Assembly (NCBI GenBank): GCA_902791985.1
Contig: CADAYD010000013.1
Span: 1-46,210 of the forward strand
Direction: 5' to 3'
DNA length: 46,210 bases
Origin: an uncultured bacterium
GTDB lineage: Bacteria > Cyanobacteriota > Vampirovibrionia > Gastranaerophilales > Gastranaerophilaceae
A model generated the notes under the pieces. It saw only the letters and a list, made by a program, of their open reading frames with translations, made no database searches and had not been told where the DNA came from. Below, in pieces: positions 17,883 to 25,253 of this stretch (positions are counted from its first letter, which is position 1; each line of letters begins with the position of its first letter). The position numbers and the translations under genes are program-made.

Positions 17883-18755
17883 ATGAAAAAAATTATAGTA
17901 ACTCTTATATTTTTGTTGCCTTTTATGTCAGGTTGTACAAAAGTTGATTCGACGTTAACAATTAACAACAATAAGTCTGCGCAAATTGAGGTCAAAGTTT
18001 TGACTGATAAAACCGCCCGACCATTAGAGATGGCAACTGTTAGGGCAAATATTGATAAATTTGTCGATAAATCATATAAAATTGTTGATAATTCTAATCC
18101 TCAGAAAATTGATTTAATTGCAAAAAAAACTGTTGATAATCTCAAGAATGAAGATTTGGATATGTCTTCACTCGGTTTTAAATCCAAGCTTCCCTCCGGT
18201 AAATTTATTGAGGTTCGACGGAATATTTTTGTTACTTCGTTCAATATTCATATGATTTACAAATTATCTGATGCTGAGAAAAAAATTAAATATATTAATG
18301 ATGTTAAGTTAATTAAGGACGGAGGACTAACTCCTGAATATTTTCAAAAATACGCAGATGAAAGTTTAATTCCTGATGTTGAGCATGTGGGGAGAGCAGA
18401 TTTTATTGCAAATTTTGACGAAAATTTAATCAGCGAAGAAGAAATAAAAAATTCAAATACAAAGGTAATTGAAGTTAATGATGACTATAAATTATTCGAT
18501 ATAAATAATTTCGAATCCAAATTTTCTATATTATTGCCCACTTTTGCTTCATATAACAATGCTCAGATGCATAACGGGAATATTTACACTTGGGTAATCA
18601 GTAAGAACTCTCCTACAGAAATTAAACTCCAATATGTTGTATATAATGGTTTTACAATTTCTTTATTGTTGTTAGTAGGTATATTACTCCTGATATATCT
18701 TGCAAAACGTATACACAGACATGATACTTTAAAGCGCATTGGGAATAATAATTGA
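17883..18755 (+). CDS. Membrane-anchored lipoprotein, LppM/DUF3153-like
   Basis: A lipoprotein signal peptide is clear: a Lys-Lys start, a hydrophobic core and a lipobox ending MSGC, with Cys18 the lipidated residue. The mature part starts with KVDSTLTINNNKSAQIEVKV, the pattern of LppM-type domains (a short strand-rich domain with 'C-x-VD-x-x-LTIN-x-x-x-S'). Cyanobacterial DUF3153 lipoproteins share this plan. A single transmembrane helix lies near the C-terminus (ISLLLLVGILLLIYLAKRI) followed by a basic tail, so the protein is held at both ends. It has 290 residues. Function is unknown; location is the extracytoplasmic face of the inner membrane. The family assignment is a resemblance, not certain. 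Confidence 0.75.
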   Translation: MKKIIVTLIFLLPFMSGCTKVDSTLTINNNKSAQIEVKVLTDKTARPLEMATVRANIDKFVDKSYKIVDNSNPQKIDLIAKKTVDNLKNEDLDMSSLGFKSKLPSGKFIEVRRNIFVTSFNIHMIYKLSDAEKKIKYINDVKLIKDGGLTPEYFQKYADESLIPDVEHVGRADFIANFDENLISEEEIKNSNTKVIEVNDDYKLFDINNFESKFSILLPTFASYNNAQMHNGNIYTWVISKNSPTEIKLQYVVYNGFTISLLLLVGILLLIYLAKRIHRHDTLKRIGNNN

Positions 18756-18780
18756 TATTATATTTATTATTGGTAAGTGA

Positions 18781-18850
18781 GCGCTAAGCAAGATTTGTCT
18801 CTTGTAAAACAATTTACAGGATTGTTTTGCTCGACAGATTACGCTTGGCT
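18781..18850. repeat. Imperfect long inverted repeat with AAAACAAT/ATTGTTTT core
   Basis: The core is a perfect 8-bp stem, AAAACAAT (18806-18813) with ATTGTTTT (18821-18828). Outer arms AAGCAAGATTTGTC and GACAGATTACGCTT pair imperfectly. It is located downstream of the tRNA-Val terminator copies. The arms resemble the hairpins inside the tRNA-like remnants. Confidence 0.5.
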
Positions 18851-18860
18851 TGATTGCATT

Positions 18861-18948
18861 GAACTTAAAAACGTAAGTTCTCGTCAGGATAACTGACCAT
18901 TAAAAAAGAACCCGAATGGGTTCTTTCTTAATGGTGGGCGTTATAAGA
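18861..18948. repeat. 88-bp direct repeat, copy 1 (tRNA-Val 3' end plus terminator)
   Basis: Matches 19073-19160 at a constant offset of 212 bases with two mismatches (18867 and 18888). It includes the last 17 bases of tRNA-Val with its CCA, and the terminator hairpin. Confidence 0.9.
18905..18926 (-). terminator. Duplicate copy of the tRNA-Val terminator
   Basis: Identical hairpin to 19117-19138 (AAGAACCC/GGGTTCTT with a GAAT loop), with a run of T on the minus strand. It is part of the 88-bp direct repeat. Confidence 0.75.
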
Positions 18949-18984
18949 TTTTGTAAAACAAAACTGCGCCTCGCAATAAACGCC
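18932..18984 (-). pseudogene. Shrunken tRNA-Val-like remnant with CCA end
   Basis: Read on the minus strand, it starts GGCGTTTA (the tRNA-Val 5' end minus one G) and ends TCTTATAACGCCCACCA (the exact 17-base 3' end of tRNA-Val). The interior of the tRNA is replaced by about 28 bases. These hold a small GCG/CGC hairpin and a TTTTGT-TTT-ACAAAA hairpin. The acceptor stem GGCGTT/AACGCC can still pair and a terminator follows. At 53 bases it lacks an anticodon arm, so it cannot be a normal tRNA. It is either decay or a tRNA-like small RNA. Confidence 0.5.
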
Positions 18985-19072
18985 ACCGCCTCCACTACCA
19001 ACGCCGTCACCGTCGTGACGTCGTTTCAGTGTCGGACTCTCACTATCGCTCGTGGCTCTGCTCGGCTTGCTC
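18985..19072. other. GC-rich patch between the direct repeats
   Basis: It is markedly richer in G and C than the rest of the window, with a CGTCAC-CGTC-GTGACG hairpin (about 19006-19021). The short open frame crossing it (18916-19104) has no ribosome binding site and runs through the repeat, so I do not call it a gene. No recognisable origin is seen. Confidence 0.5.
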
Positions 19073-19160
19073 GAACTTCAAAACGTAAGTTCTCGTCAGA
19101 ATAACTGACCATTAAAAAAGAACCCGAATGGGTTCTTTCTTAATGGTGGGCGTTATAAGA
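19073..19160. repeat. 88-bp direct repeat, copy 2 (at the intact tRNA-Val)
   Basis: Copy of 18861-18948. It overlaps the 3' end of the intact tRNA-Val by 17 bases, like the att-site duplications left by elements that integrate at tRNA 3' ends. However, only 124 bases lie between the copies and no integrase gene is present. Confidence 0.9.
19117..19138 (-). terminator. Intrinsic terminator of tRNA-Val
   Basis: The hairpin AAGAACCC/GGGTTCTT with loop GAAT is extended by two A-T pairs. On the minus strand it is followed by six T. It starts six bases after the tRNA CCA end. Confidence 0.85.
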
Positions 19161-19219
19161 CTCGAACTTATGACCCTCTCCTTGTAAGGGAGACGCTCTA
19201 CCAACTGAGCTAAACGCCC
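19144..19219 (-). tRNA. tRNA-Val (anticodon UAC), CCA encoded
   Basis: Folded on the minus strand. The acceptor is GGGCGTT/AACGCCC. The D stem is GCTC/GAGC with loop AGTTGGTA. The anticodon stem is TCTCC/GGAGA with loop CTTACAA, giving anticodon TAC for GUA/GUG valine codons. The T arm is ATAAG/CTTAT with loop TTCGAGT, and the discriminator is A, followed by an encoded CCA (19144-19146). It has 76 bases. A terminator follows, and the 3' end is duplicated 212 bases away. Confidence 0.96.
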
Positions 19220-19379
19220 TTAATAACTATTTATTTTTCAGCAATAGCTAAGTTCCTTAGCAAGAATTATACTAGCAAGAACATTTTTTGATGTCAAGGG
19301 GTAAATGTTTTGGGAACCTTTTTAATTTGTTTACGTCTTTGTATTTGGAAGTTTAATTTATGTGTAGAGGAGAGGACAA

Positions 19380-20285
19380 ATGACTATAGAGTTGTTTGAT
19401 TATGAAAAGATAAATTTGGAAGACGATGGGAATAAATATTTTGATAATATTGTTTTTGAGGATGATATTTTGCAAGACTACTTAAAAGACATCAGCCATT
19501 TTAAACTGCTTAAAACTGATCAGGAAAAAGAGTTGGGGAGACTTATTAAAGAACAAAAAGATAACAATGCAATGAAAAAACTCGTTCAGGCTAATCTGCG
19601 CCTTGTAGTCAGTATTGCAAAAAAATATACAGGGCGCGGAGTTCTTTTTATGGATTTATTACAGGAAGGTTCATTAGGACTAATGAGGGCGGCTGAGAAA
19701 TTTGATTATAAAAAGAATTTTAAATTTTCTACTTATGCAACTTGGTGGATTAAACAATCGATTGCCCGTGCGATTTCCAATTATTCAAAAACAATCAGAA
19801 TCCCTGTTCACATGAATGATAAGATAAAAAAATATAAATATGCACTTACAAAGTTGACAGAAATGTTTGACAGAATCCCGACAGATGAGGAATTGTGCGA
19901 ATTTTTGGATGTTGAATTAAAGCAGCTCGAAAAAATTAAACAATCAATAATTTTAGAACCGCTCAGTTTAGAATCTGCGGTTACTGATGATCTTTGTATA
20001 GGGGATTTTGTTGAAGATTCTTCAAATCATTCTCCTGAGGCTGCAGTATCAGATGCCTGCTTAAAGAAAAACTTATCTGAGTTGTTCAAAGTATTAACTC
20101 CGAGGGAAAAGGAAGTCATCGTACAACGATTTGGTTTAGGGGAAAATAATTCTAAAACCCTGCTTGAAATCGGCAATAATATGGGATATTCAAAAGAACG
20201 AATCAGACAACTTGAGACTACTGCTCTTTCTAAAATGCGTATGAATCCCAAAACACGCCATTTTAAAGATTTCTTGACGGATTAA
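19380..20285 (+). CDS. RNA polymerase sigma factor, RpoD/SigA-like (no region 1.1)
   Basis: Sigma-70 family of the group 1/2 type. Region 1.2 reads [20 protein letters not shown]. Region 2 has [36 protein letters not shown] and the -10 reading helix [18 protein letters not shown]. Region 3 covers residues ~150-200. Region 4 shows [15 protein letters not shown] and the helix-turn-helix [20 protein letters not shown]. The acidic region 1.1 of true housekeeping factors is missing. The C-terminus ends [14 protein letters not shown] rather than the usual LRRLRHP..R..LR..L, so an alternative (group 2) role is possible. AGGAGAGG just before the ATG is a strong ribosome binding site. It converges with the next gene, overlapping four bases. 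Confidence 0.92.
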   Translation: MTIELFDYEKINLEDDGNKYFDNIVFEDDILQDYLKDISHFKLLKTDQEKELGRLIKEQKDNNAMKKLVQANLRLVVSIAKKYTGRGVLFMDLLQEGSLGLMRAAEKFDYKKNFKFSTYATWWIKQSIARAISNYSKTIRIPVHMNDKIKKYKYALTKLTEMFDRIPTDEELCEFLDVELKQLEKIKQSIILEPLSLESAVTDDLCIGDFVEDSSNHSPEAAVSDACLKKNLSELFKVLTPREKEVIVQRFGLGENNSKTLLEIGNNMGYSKERIRQLETTALSKMRMNPKTRHFKDFLTD

Positions 20286-21124
20286 AATACAAAATCATCT
20301 AAATCAAAATCTCTAAAATATCTGTTCGAATTTTCTTTTTCAAGTTCTTTTCTAATATGCGGGTCGGAAAGGTGATCAAGTGCATTTGGTACAAATTTTG
20401 GTTGAGATGAGGAATCGGTTTGCGGTTTTGTTAGAGAAAATGTTCTAACTTCTTTAGGGAAAAATCTCATATATACGTTCTGGCTTATATTATTAGCGAT
20501 TGTGTCATGTGAATAAATTTTAATCTTTTCCAGTTTTGAAAGTGCTTCAGTTTGGTTTGATGCATTGTAATAACCAAAGCTATCTGAAACATTTTTACTG
20601 TATTTACCGCTCCACATAACAAGACCATTCACACAGTCTGTTAATACTGCATTAGTTTTAAGAGTAAACGGGTATGTTATTTTGAATGCGCTTGTTATTT
20701 CCAGGGTATCCCACAAATTACGTCTTAAAGTTGTTTTATCATTTATTGCATAAGTATCAATCAGAAGAACTGATTTTACGTTAAACTCTTTTGCAATTTC
20801 ATTTAGAGTCGCAAAATCAATTTTATCATTTTTACCATATGTTTCAATTACTTTTATTGTCTTTTGCTTTAAATTGTAATCAGAATTTATTTTTTGCCTG
20901 ACTTGTGATAGGTTTTTTACGTTGATTTTATCATACTCTTTTAGGTTATTGATAACATCTTCTGCCACAAGATTTGATACTTCCGGAAAACAAAAATAGT
21001 TATCACAAACCGAAAAAATATCAGTAGGTAAAACAAGTACATCAAATTCTACGGCATGCACGTTTAGTGCAGAAAATAATATAATTGCACACGATAAAAA
21101 AAACTTTAAAAATATATTTCTCAT
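20282..21124 (-). CDS. Periplasmic protein of unknown function (CsgG/TolB-N-like pattern)
   Basis: A clear signal peptide (MRNIFLKFF...ALNVHA, cleaved near residue 24) is followed by a 255-residue mature protein. The early part ([27 protein letters not shown], then [16 protein letters not shown]) has the layout of CsgG/FlgO/TolB-N-type domains, where a strand-helix unit senses or assembles at the outer membrane; this is a weak resemblance. A middle segment with [22 protein letters not shown] fits the same fold. The C-terminal ~50 residues are Ser/Pro/Asp-rich. It is divergent from the WecG-family gene, with an extended -10 three to ten bases before its ATG and no Shine-Dalgarno. Confidence 0.75.
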   Translation of the reverse strand: MRNIFLKFFLSCAIILFSALNVHAVEFDVLVLPTDIFSVCDNYFCFPEVSNLVAEDVINNLKEYDKINVKNLSQVRQKINSDYNLKQKTIKVIETYGKNDKIDFATLNEIAKEFNVKSVLLIDTYAINDKTTLRRNLWDTLEITSAFKITYPFTLKTNAVLTDCVNGLVMWSGKYSKNVSDSFGYYNASNQTEALSKLEKIKIYSHDTIANNISQNVYMRFFPKEVRTFSLTKPQTDSSSQPKFVPNALDHLSDPHIRKELEKENSNRYFRDFDLDDFVF

Positions 21125-21133
21125 AGTAATAAA

Positions 21134-21142
21134 ATTATAGCA
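21134..21142 (-). promoter_or_regulatory. Extended -10 promoter of the periplasmic protein gene
   Basis: On the minus strand TGC is followed by consensus TATAAT (21139 to 21134). The ATG is at 21124, so the transcript start is expected within about three bases of it. Confidence 0.55.
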
Positions 21143-21157
21143 TAATTATCAATAATG

Positions 21158-21166
21158 TGGTATAAT
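21158..21166 (+). promoter_or_regulatory. Extended -10 promoter giving a leaderless WecG-family mRNA
   Basis: TGG is followed by consensus TATAAT (21161-21166). The ATG at 21173 begins six bases after the hexamer, where the transcript itself should start. No Shine-Dalgarno is possible in this space. Confidence 0.6.
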
Positions 21167-21172
21167 AACATT

Positions 21173-21889
21173 ATGGACAGAAATCTTGTTGATATGTTGG
21201 GATATGGAGTTGATACTTTTTCGTTTGAGGATGCAGTCGAATATATCATGAGTCATCACGGTCAGATTGTAACAATTAATCCTGAAATGATTGAATATGC
21301 AAATAAAAATTCCGATTTAAAGAAGGTTATAAATAACGCTGAAATGGTTGTACCTGATGGAATAGGTGTTCAAATTGGTCTAAAAATTTTAGGACATAAT
21401 GTGAAACGTGTACCCGGAGTTGATTTAGGCAAGGAATTACTAAAAAGAGCAAATTACCAGAAAAAGTCAGTCGCTTTTATCGGTGCCAAACCGGAAGTTG
21501 TTAAAAAAGCTGTAAATAATATTAAATCTGAATTAGCCGATTTGAATGTTGTTTATTCACATGACGGATATTTTGAGAATAACCTGGAAATTTTTAATGA
21601 ATTAAAATCCTGCTCGCCTGATTTGGTATTAGTAGCTTTGGGTTCGCCTAAGCAGGAATTTTTTATAAGTGAATTAAAATCATTGCTTCCTGATTCTGTA
21701 ATGATAGGTCTTGGCGGAAGTTTTGACGTATGGGCAGGTGCTGTTAAAAGGGCTCCGGTAATTTATCAAAAATTAGGACTAGAATGGTTATACAGAACAA
21801 TCACTGAACCTAAAAGATTTAAGCGAATATTTCCGGCGTTACCGATTTTTGCGTTAAAAGTATTTAAAGAAAGGTTATTAAATAAGTAA
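21173..21889 (+). CDS. WecG/TagA/CpsF family glycosyltransferase
   Basis: GT26 family: transfers a sugar (ManNAc or ManNAcA in characterised members) from a UDP-sugar to an undecaprenyl-PP-linked acceptor in teichoic acid, enterobacterial common antigen or capsule assembly. Signatures: VTINPEMIEYANK near the N-terminus, the catalytic-site region VVPDGIGVQIGLKILG and KRVPGVDLGKELL, then SVAFIGAKPEVV and DLVLVALGSPKQEFFI, and GLGGSFDVWAGAVKRAP with WLYRTITEPKRFKR near the end. The start is taken as MDRNLVD at 21173; an in-frame ATG at 21155 lies upstream of the -10. The stop lies two bases before the transketolase gene. Confidence 0.92.
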   Translation: MDRNLVDMLGYGVDTFSFEDAVEYIMSHHGQIVTINPEMIEYANKNSDLKKVINNAEMVVPDGIGVQIGLKILGHNVKRVPGVDLGKELLKRANYQKKSVAFIGAKPEVVKKAVNNIKSELADLNVVYSHDGYFENNLEIFNELKSCSPDLVLVALGSPKQEFFISELKSLLPDSVMIGLGGSFDVWAGAVKRAPVIYQKLGLEWLYRTITEPKRFKRIFPALPIFALKVFKERLLNK

Positions 21890-21891
21890 TT

Positions 21892-22716
21892 ATGTTAACA
21901 GAAAATGAAATAAATGAATTAAAATCATATTGCAAAGAGAATAGACGAAACATTATTGAAATGGTTTATTTGGCACAATCCGGTCATATTGGCGGTTCAC
22001 TTTCATCATGCGAAATTTTGACAGTTTTGTACCATAAAATTATGAACCATGTACTAAAATGGCAGGATTCAAAAGATTTCGATTCAAGAGACAGATTTGT
22101 ATTATCAAAAGGTCATGTTTCGCCGTTATTGTACTCTGTTATGGCACAAGTCGGTTATTTTGATAAAAAAGAACTTAAAACGTTCAGAAAGCTCGGAACT
22201 CGCTTGCAGGGTCACCCTGCACCGTTTATGCCCGGAGTTGAAATAGCTACAGGTTCGCTGGGACAAGGTCTTTCTTTTGCTTGCGGAATTGCAATGTCAT
22301 TAAAACTTGATAATAACCCTGCAAAGGTTTATGTCTTGCTCGGAGACGGTGAAATGCAGGAAGGTAATATATGGGAGGCTTTAATGCAGGCGCCTCACCG
22401 TAAATTAAATAATCTTATTGCAATTGTTGACAGAAATCGTTTACAAATAGACGGTAATACAGAGGATGTTATGGCTCTTGGTGATATTTCCCAAAAATTA
22501 AAAGCTTTTGGTTGGGAAGTTATAGAAATTGACGGTCATGATTTGAATGCAATATATGATGCATTTATTGCTGCAAAATCAAGTAATTTGCCTTGTGTTA
22601 TTGTTGCTAACACTATAAAAGGGAAAGGGGTAAGTTTTATGGAAAATAATGCCGGATGGCATGGTACTGCTCCTAAAGAACCAGATTATCTGAAAGCAAT
22701 GTCAGAATTAAGTTAA
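21892..22716 (+). CDS. Transketolase, N-terminal (TPP-binding) subunit
   Basis: Split-transketolase N-terminal half, binding thiamine diphosphate and Mg. Visible: GHIGGSLSSCEILTVLYHKIM, the catalytic-His segment SKGHVSPLLYSVM, RLQGHPAPFMPGVEIATGSLGQGLSFACGIA, and the cofactor motif VLLGDGEMQEGNIWEALM...LNNLIAIVDRN. It has 274 residues, the usual size for the half-enzyme. Normally the C-terminal half follows directly; here the next gene is a prepilin, and no C-terminal transketolase half is anywhere in the window. It starts two bases after the glycosyltransferase stop with no Shine-Dalgarno, consistent with coupling. Confidence 0.93.
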   Translation: MLTENEINELKSYCKENRRNIIEMVYLAQSGHIGGSLSSCEILTVLYHKIMNHVLKWQDSKDFDSRDRFVLSKGHVSPLLYSVMAQVGYFDKKELKTFRKLGTRLQGHPAPFMPGVEIATGSLGQGLSFACGIAMSLKLDNNPAKVYVLLGDGEMQEGNIWEALMQAPHRKLNNLIAIVDRNRLQIDGNTEDVMALGDISQKLKAFGWEVIEIDGHDLNAIYDAFIAAKSSNLPCVIVANTIKGKGVSFMENNAGWHGTAPKEPDYLKAMSELS

Positions 22717-22738
22717 TTATTTTGGGAGTATGATGCGA

Positions 22739-24778
22739 ATGAATAATCCGAAATTTAATTTAAAAAAAGCATTTACGATGATGGAAATAGGCTTGGGTTT
22801 GTTAATTGTAAGTATCCTTGTAATGTTGTGTATACCTATAATAGGCAATCAAGTAAAGAAAACTGATGAATATGCTTATTATTTAGCCTTTAAAACTGTG
22901 GAAAAAATGGCATCACAAATTATTGTTTTTGGAGACCCTGAAACAGAGGTAGATGAGGATTTGGGTTATATAAACAATAATTCTATTATTGCTAAAATTT
23001 TGTCTTATTTCTATCCAAAGGCTTATGCAGAAGAAAGAACTTCTGTAATAGTTTCATACCCCAAATATGAATACGATTATGTGAGATTGTGTCTGGGAAA
23101 TACAAACGTTTCAAAAGGTTCAGGTCAAACATATTCTCAAGCTGAAATCGATTCAATAAGTAGTGAGCCATTATGTGTTACATATAAGGCTAACTATAAT
23201 GCATATATTAAGAAAAGATTTATGTGTCCTTTATCAATGAGAACATTAACAGATCAGGATGTCATTAGTCATTTGCAAACTACTTACATGACTTCGAATG
23301 ATTATTGTCATTGGGTTGCAGAACATTGTTCAGGGGATGCAAATTCATATACAGTAGATGATTTATCATATTGTGTTGTTACTGTTAAGAATGCAGAAGA
23401 AGATTTTCCTGAAGTGATTGAAACCTTGACTGATTCGGCTCCAACTTTCGACCCAATATCATGTTCAAATTATGGATTTTTCGGAGCAAGTTTATCCGGT
23501 GCTACAGGCATAGATAGGTGCTCCTGTACTAGTACGGCAGGTGCTTTAAATAATACAGGTTATTGTCATGATGCTACTGAAGGAAAATATCCATATTATA
23601 TTCCCGCAACAGCAACTACCGAAGAAACGTCAGTAAGCTGTGATTTTGATTCATTTGATGAATCTTCCGGTACTTGTTGCCATGCTAATTCAAGATACAG
23701 CAAAGCACTGGGAAAGTGCATTTGTATGGACGGCTATACACCTAATGACGATAACACTGCTTGTGTTGCATCAAATGAAAGCTGCCCAGCAGGTTCTCAT
23801 ATGGAGGAAAATCATTGTACTCAAAATTTACCGATTGTGAGCGCAAAGCGTTTTTGTCAGCTTGTCCATTATAATTGGAATACATCAAAAAATAACTGTG
23901 ATGTTTACACGACAAGTGAAGGTGTTGATTACTACTCCGATTTATACAATGCTATAACTGCAAATGGCACTCCATATTTATCTGCAAAGGCGGTTGTGGG
24001 TGCGTTTAATGATGTTGAGCCTAACATAATTTTTGCAAACGGACTAAGAATGTGGATTCTTGATGATAAATCGGCGTCTATTCCTGGATTATCATTTAAT
24101 CCGGCGGACTTTGAACCAACTGTTAATACCTGTAAAGTTGTCGGTAATTCAGAAGATTCTTGTTCTTCAAGTATAGATTTTTATTGTCCTCAAGATTCAA
24201 AATGTTTTACGATTAATCAAGGAAATGGAACCAGTAAGCTTTCAGATGCAAGGAACTGTTGTTCTACAACTGATTTTAAAGATATTATGAGTAACTATGC
24301 TGCCAGTGATTATTTAAGAGTACCAATAACATATGCCATAAGTGGTTTTACGGTATTTGTCGACATAAACGGAACTAAAGATAATGATGAATTGGGCGGT
24401 GGCGGAACACTTTGGAAAGATGTTTTTCCGTTTTATATAAGTACGAATGGCCGTGTGTATCCGGGGTATCCTTTAAATGCTTCAAAGGCTAATGTAAATG
24501 AAGAAGGCAGTAAAGACAGCTCTTCATTGTATCAGGGAGGAAACAGTTCTGCATTGAGTTCTGATGTATATTACTTTGATATGGTAAATGGACAGCGTAA
24601 AAAAATTATTGCTTATCCTTCTGTTCCATATGCAAGAGCGTTATGTTTATCAAAAAATATAAGTGAATATACTCCATATTGTTTAAATTTAGGCACAAAA
24701 TTCAGAACTTCCGGGGAAAATCCTTGTTTAACGCACAGATGCTTTATTAAACTCAAAAATAAGATTAAATATTTGTAG
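22739..24778 (+). CDS. Large Cys-rich type IV prepilin-like protein
   Basis: A short basic leader ends KKA, followed by FTMMEIGLGLLIVSILVMLCIPIIG, the class of hydrophobic N-terminus cut and methylated by prepilin peptidase. Phe12 would be the first mature residue and Glu16 the conserved Glu5. The -1 residue is Ala instead of Gly, which is tolerated in some prepilins. The remaining ~640 residues are far larger than a normal pilin. They contain many cysteines, including EGF-like patterns (C-x-C-x-x-G-Y, about residue 325), so disulfide-linked surface modules are likely. The start is ATG 22739 (ten bases from GGGAG); 22730 and 22733 are possible alternatives. A cognate peptidase gene lies at 31594. 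Confidence 0.82.
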   Translation: MNNPKFNLKKAFTMMEIGLGLLIVSILVMLCIPIIGNQVKKTDEYAYYLAFKTVEKMASQIIVFGDPETEVDEDLGYINNNSIIAKILSYFYPKAYAEERTSVIVSYPKYEYDYVRLCLGNTNVSKGSGQTYSQAEIDSISSEPLCVTYKANYNAYIKKRFMCPLSMRTLTDQDVISHLQTTYMTSNDYCHWVAEHCSGDANSYTVDDLSYCVVTVKNAEEDFPEVIETLTDSAPTFDPISCSNYGFFGASLSGATGIDRCSCTSTAGALNNTGYCHDATEGKYPYYIPATATTEETSVSCDFDSFDESSGTCCHANSRYSKALGKCICMDGYTPNDDNTACVASNESCPAGSHMEENHCTQNLPIVSAKRFCQLVHYNWNTSKNNCDVYTTSEGVDYYSDLYNAITANGTPYLSAKAVVGAFNDVEPNIIFANGLRMWILDDKSASIPGLSFNPADFEPTVNTCKVVGNSEDSCSSSIDFYCPQDSKCFTINQGNGTSKLSDARNCCSTTDFKDIMSNYAASDYLRVPITYAISGFTVFVDINGTKDNDELGGGGTLWKDVFPFYISTNGRVYPGYPLNASKANVNEEGSKDSSSLYQGGNSSALSSDVYYFDMVNGQRKKIIAYPSVPYARALCLSKNISEYTPYCLNLGTKFRTSGENPCLTHRCFIKLKNKIKYL

Positions 24779-24785
24779 GCTTTTT

Positions 24786-25241
24786 ATGATAACAGATAAA
24801 TTGGAGAACATTCAAAATTATACTGATTTACCAAAGGTTGTACTTGATTTTATAAAATCACTCAACATAGGTATACAATTAGGCAAGCAAATTTTGAGTG
24901 AAGATGTTTATGTGAATATTGAAGAATACAGTACAAAATTAGTATCAGATGCAAAGTTTGAAACACATAAAGAATATATTGATATACAGATTCTTCTTAA
25001 GGGTTCGGAAGAAATATATTATGCTGATAATAAAGAATTAAATGTAGATGTACCATATGATACCAGTCGAGACATCGCTTTTTATTCTGACAGAGTAGCA
25101 GAGTATCCAAAATTTAGGCTTGATGGTACTAATTTTATAATTTTGTATCCGCCTGAGGCTCATGCTCCACAAGTCAGTATAGATGAAAAACCTCAGAAAG
25201 TTAAAAAGGTCGTTGTAAAAATAAAAAAAGATTATAAATAA
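24786..25241 (+). CDS. YhcH/YjgK/YiaL family protein
   Basis: Beta-sandwich (cupin-like) family; characterised members include sialic-acid-linked anomerases and the beta subunit of evolved beta-galactosidase. Key patterns: HKEYIDIQILLKGSEEIYYAD in the middle and FIILYPPEAHAPQVS near the end, whose His and Glu residues form the metal site in this family, ending KKVVVKI. It has 151 residues, the normal length. It starts seven bases after the prepilin stop, but the two have no obvious functional link. No sialic-acid catabolism genes surround it, so the sugar it handles is unknown. Confidence 0.88.
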   Translation: MITDKLENIQNYTDLPKVVLDFIKSLNIGIQLGKQILSEDVYVNIEEYSTKLVSDAKFETHKEYIDIQILLKGSEEIYYADNKELNVDVPYDTSRDIAFYSDRVAEYPKFRLDGTNFIILYPPEAHAPQVSIDEKPQKVKKVVVKIKKDYK

Positions 25242-25253
25242 TTATATTGTTTC

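Noticed and set aside
18916-19104. 62-residue frame in the repeat region
   Set aside because: It crosses the direct repeat and GC-rich patch; composition and lack of a ribosome binding site argue against coding.
18861-19160. CRISPR array or insertion sequence
   Set aside because: There are only two repeat copies, and they contain tRNA and terminator sequence. There are no spacers, cas genes, terminal inverted repeats or transposase.
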